This document shows, one piece after another, positions 5,194-5,911 of a stretch of 5,911 bases of DNA; position 1 is the stretch's first letter; the number at the start of each line of letters is the position of its first letter. Both the position numbers and the translations under genes were made by a program. Source of the stretch: Candidatus Schekmanbacteria bacterium GWA2_38_11 (GTDB taxonomy: Bacteria; Schekmanbacteria; GWA2-38-11); contig MGDB01000089.1 of the NCBI GenBank assembly GCA_001790645.1, positions 439 through 6,349 of the forward strand, given 5' to 3'. The notes beneath the pieces are model-generated. The model was not told the origin of the DNA and searched no databases. It was given only the letters and a program-made list of their open reading frames with translations.

Positions 5194-5911
5194 ATGTTTT
5201 TAGGGATAAAAGTAGATGTTGACACTTATCAGGGAATGAAAGAAGGGGTACCAAAACTGCTCGAAATATTCCGCAGAGCAAAAATACAGGCTTCCTTCTT
5301 TGTTGCTATGGGTCCTGACAATTCGGGGAAGGCTATCAGGAGGATTTTTAAAAAAGGGTTTTTTAAAAAAATGCTCCGCACCAGCGCTCCTAAAGCTTAT
5401 GGGATAAAAACATTGCTTTACGGAACTCTGCTGCCACCACCACTGATAGGAAAAAGTTTTGCTGATTTGATCCTTGAGATCAAAGACTCGGGCCATGAAG
5501 TTGGAATTCATGGATATGATCATGTCAAATGGCATGACGAACTTGACTATTTAAGCTATGACGAGGTAAAGGAAGAATTTGAAAAAGCTGCCAGCGAATA
5601 CTCTGGTATATTTAAGACCCTACCTAAATCCTTTGCAGCACCGGGATGGAAATGCAATGAGGCAAGTTTCTCCGTTGAAGATGGAAATAATCTTTTATAT
5701 CATAGTGATACAAGAGGCCGGTATCCCTATTTTGTAAAATTTGCTAATTCCACTTTTAAGACTCTTGAAATACCAACTACCCTTCCAACTCTTGACGAGA
5801 TTTATGGATTAAATGGGCGTAGTGAGAATGAAATAATCCCTTTTTACCTTTCAAGGCTTGAAAAAAATAAATTGAATATTTTAACTATCCATGCAGAAAT
5901 GGAAGGAAGAT
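5194..5911 (+). CDS. arnD: 4-deoxy-4-formamido-arabinose-phosphoundecaprenol deformylase (ArnD), C-terminus cut by window edge
   Basis: A polysaccharide-deacetylase-family (NodB homology) enzyme that removes the formyl group from undecaprenyl-phosphate-Ara4FN, making the transfer pathway irreversible. The frame runs 239 residues to the right edge without a stop; the family is about 295 long, so roughly 55 residues are missing. Visible motifs are IKVDVDT with the metal and catalytic aspartates Asp8 and Asp10, GVPKLLEI (18-25), IQASFF (31-36), GPDN (40-43), EVGIHGYDH with metal ligands His106 and His110 (102-110), AAPGW (148-152), SDTRG (171-175), IPTTLPTLDE (193-202) and the C-terminal TIHAEMEG with His233 (231-238). 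All align well with E. coli ArnD, including the first residues, which supports the ATG at 5194. AAGGA lies only 2 nt before that ATG, an unusually short spacing. It follows the decarboxylase by 11 bp, so the two are almost certainly co-transcribed. Confidence 0.93.
   Translation, partial: MFLGIKVDVDTYQGMKEGVPKLLEIFRRAKIQASFFVAMGPDNSGKAIRRIFKKGFFKKMLRTSAPKAYGIKTLLYGTLLPPPLIGKSFADLILEIKDSGHEVGIHGYDHVKWHDELDYLSYDEVKEEFEKAASEYSGIFKTLPKSFAAPGWKCNEASFSVEDGNNLLYHSDTRGRYPYFVKFANSTFKTLEIPTTLPTLDEIYGLNGRSENEIIPFYLSRLEKNKLNILTIHAEMEGR

Noticed and set aside
5200..5535. A 111-codon minus-strand ORF
   Set aside because: It lies wholly inside arnD, whose plus-strand translation has clear family motifs throughout. 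The minus-strand product has no recognisable domain.
1..5911. CRISPR array, tRNA, rRNA, transposase or phage genes
   Set aside because: No regularly spaced direct repeats, no cloverleaf-like segments and no transposase or phage protein motifs were seen on either strand by eye.

Overview
The window carries most of a 4-amino-4-deoxy-L-arabinose (Ara4N) lipid A modification operon, in the order arnB, arnC, arnA formyltransferase part, arnA decarboxylase part, arnD. A divergent, truncated membrane-protein gene lies on the minus strand at the left edge. The DNA is AT-rich, and the pathway implies a Gram-negative cell with lipopolysaccharide. The low GC, the split arnA and the TMTC-like neighbour fit an environmental lineage (for example Nitrospirota, a former deltaproteobacterium or a candidate phylum) better than an enterobacterium. 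That placement is inference; no marker gene is present to settle it.

Layout. 1-638 (minus): N-terminal 212 residues of a polytopic TMTC-like / GT-C-type glycosyltransferase, running off the left edge. 639-922: AT-rich divergent intergenic region with a perfect 13-bp inverted repeat and weak promoter candidates on both strands. 923-2110: ArnB aminotransferase. 2152-3099: ArnC undecaprenyl-phosphate glycosyltransferase. 3109-4038: stand-alone formyltransferase matching the N-terminal half of ArnA. 4039-4216: non-coding spacer with three hairpins and a 12-bp direct repeat. 4217-5182: stand-alone UDP-glucuronate decarboxylase matching the C-terminal half of ArnA. 5194-5911: ArnD deformylase, cut by the right edge.

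How the genes work together (known pathway, mapped onto these products): the decarboxylase oxidises and decarboxylates UDP-glucuronate to the UDP-4-keto-pentose. ArnB transaminates this to UDP-Ara4N, and the formyltransferase makes UDP-Ara4FN. ArnC moves Ara4FN to undecaprenyl phosphate at the cytoplasmic membrane, and ArnD removes the formyl group. The final transferase (ArnT) and the flippase (ArnE/F) are not in the window; by analogy with arnBCADTEF they would be expected to the right of arnD. The gene order matches the enterobacterial operon except that arnA is two genes.

I see no evidence for a new biological system. The most unusual parts are the hairpin-rich spacer that separates the two arnA halves and the inverted repeat in the divergent intergenic region.
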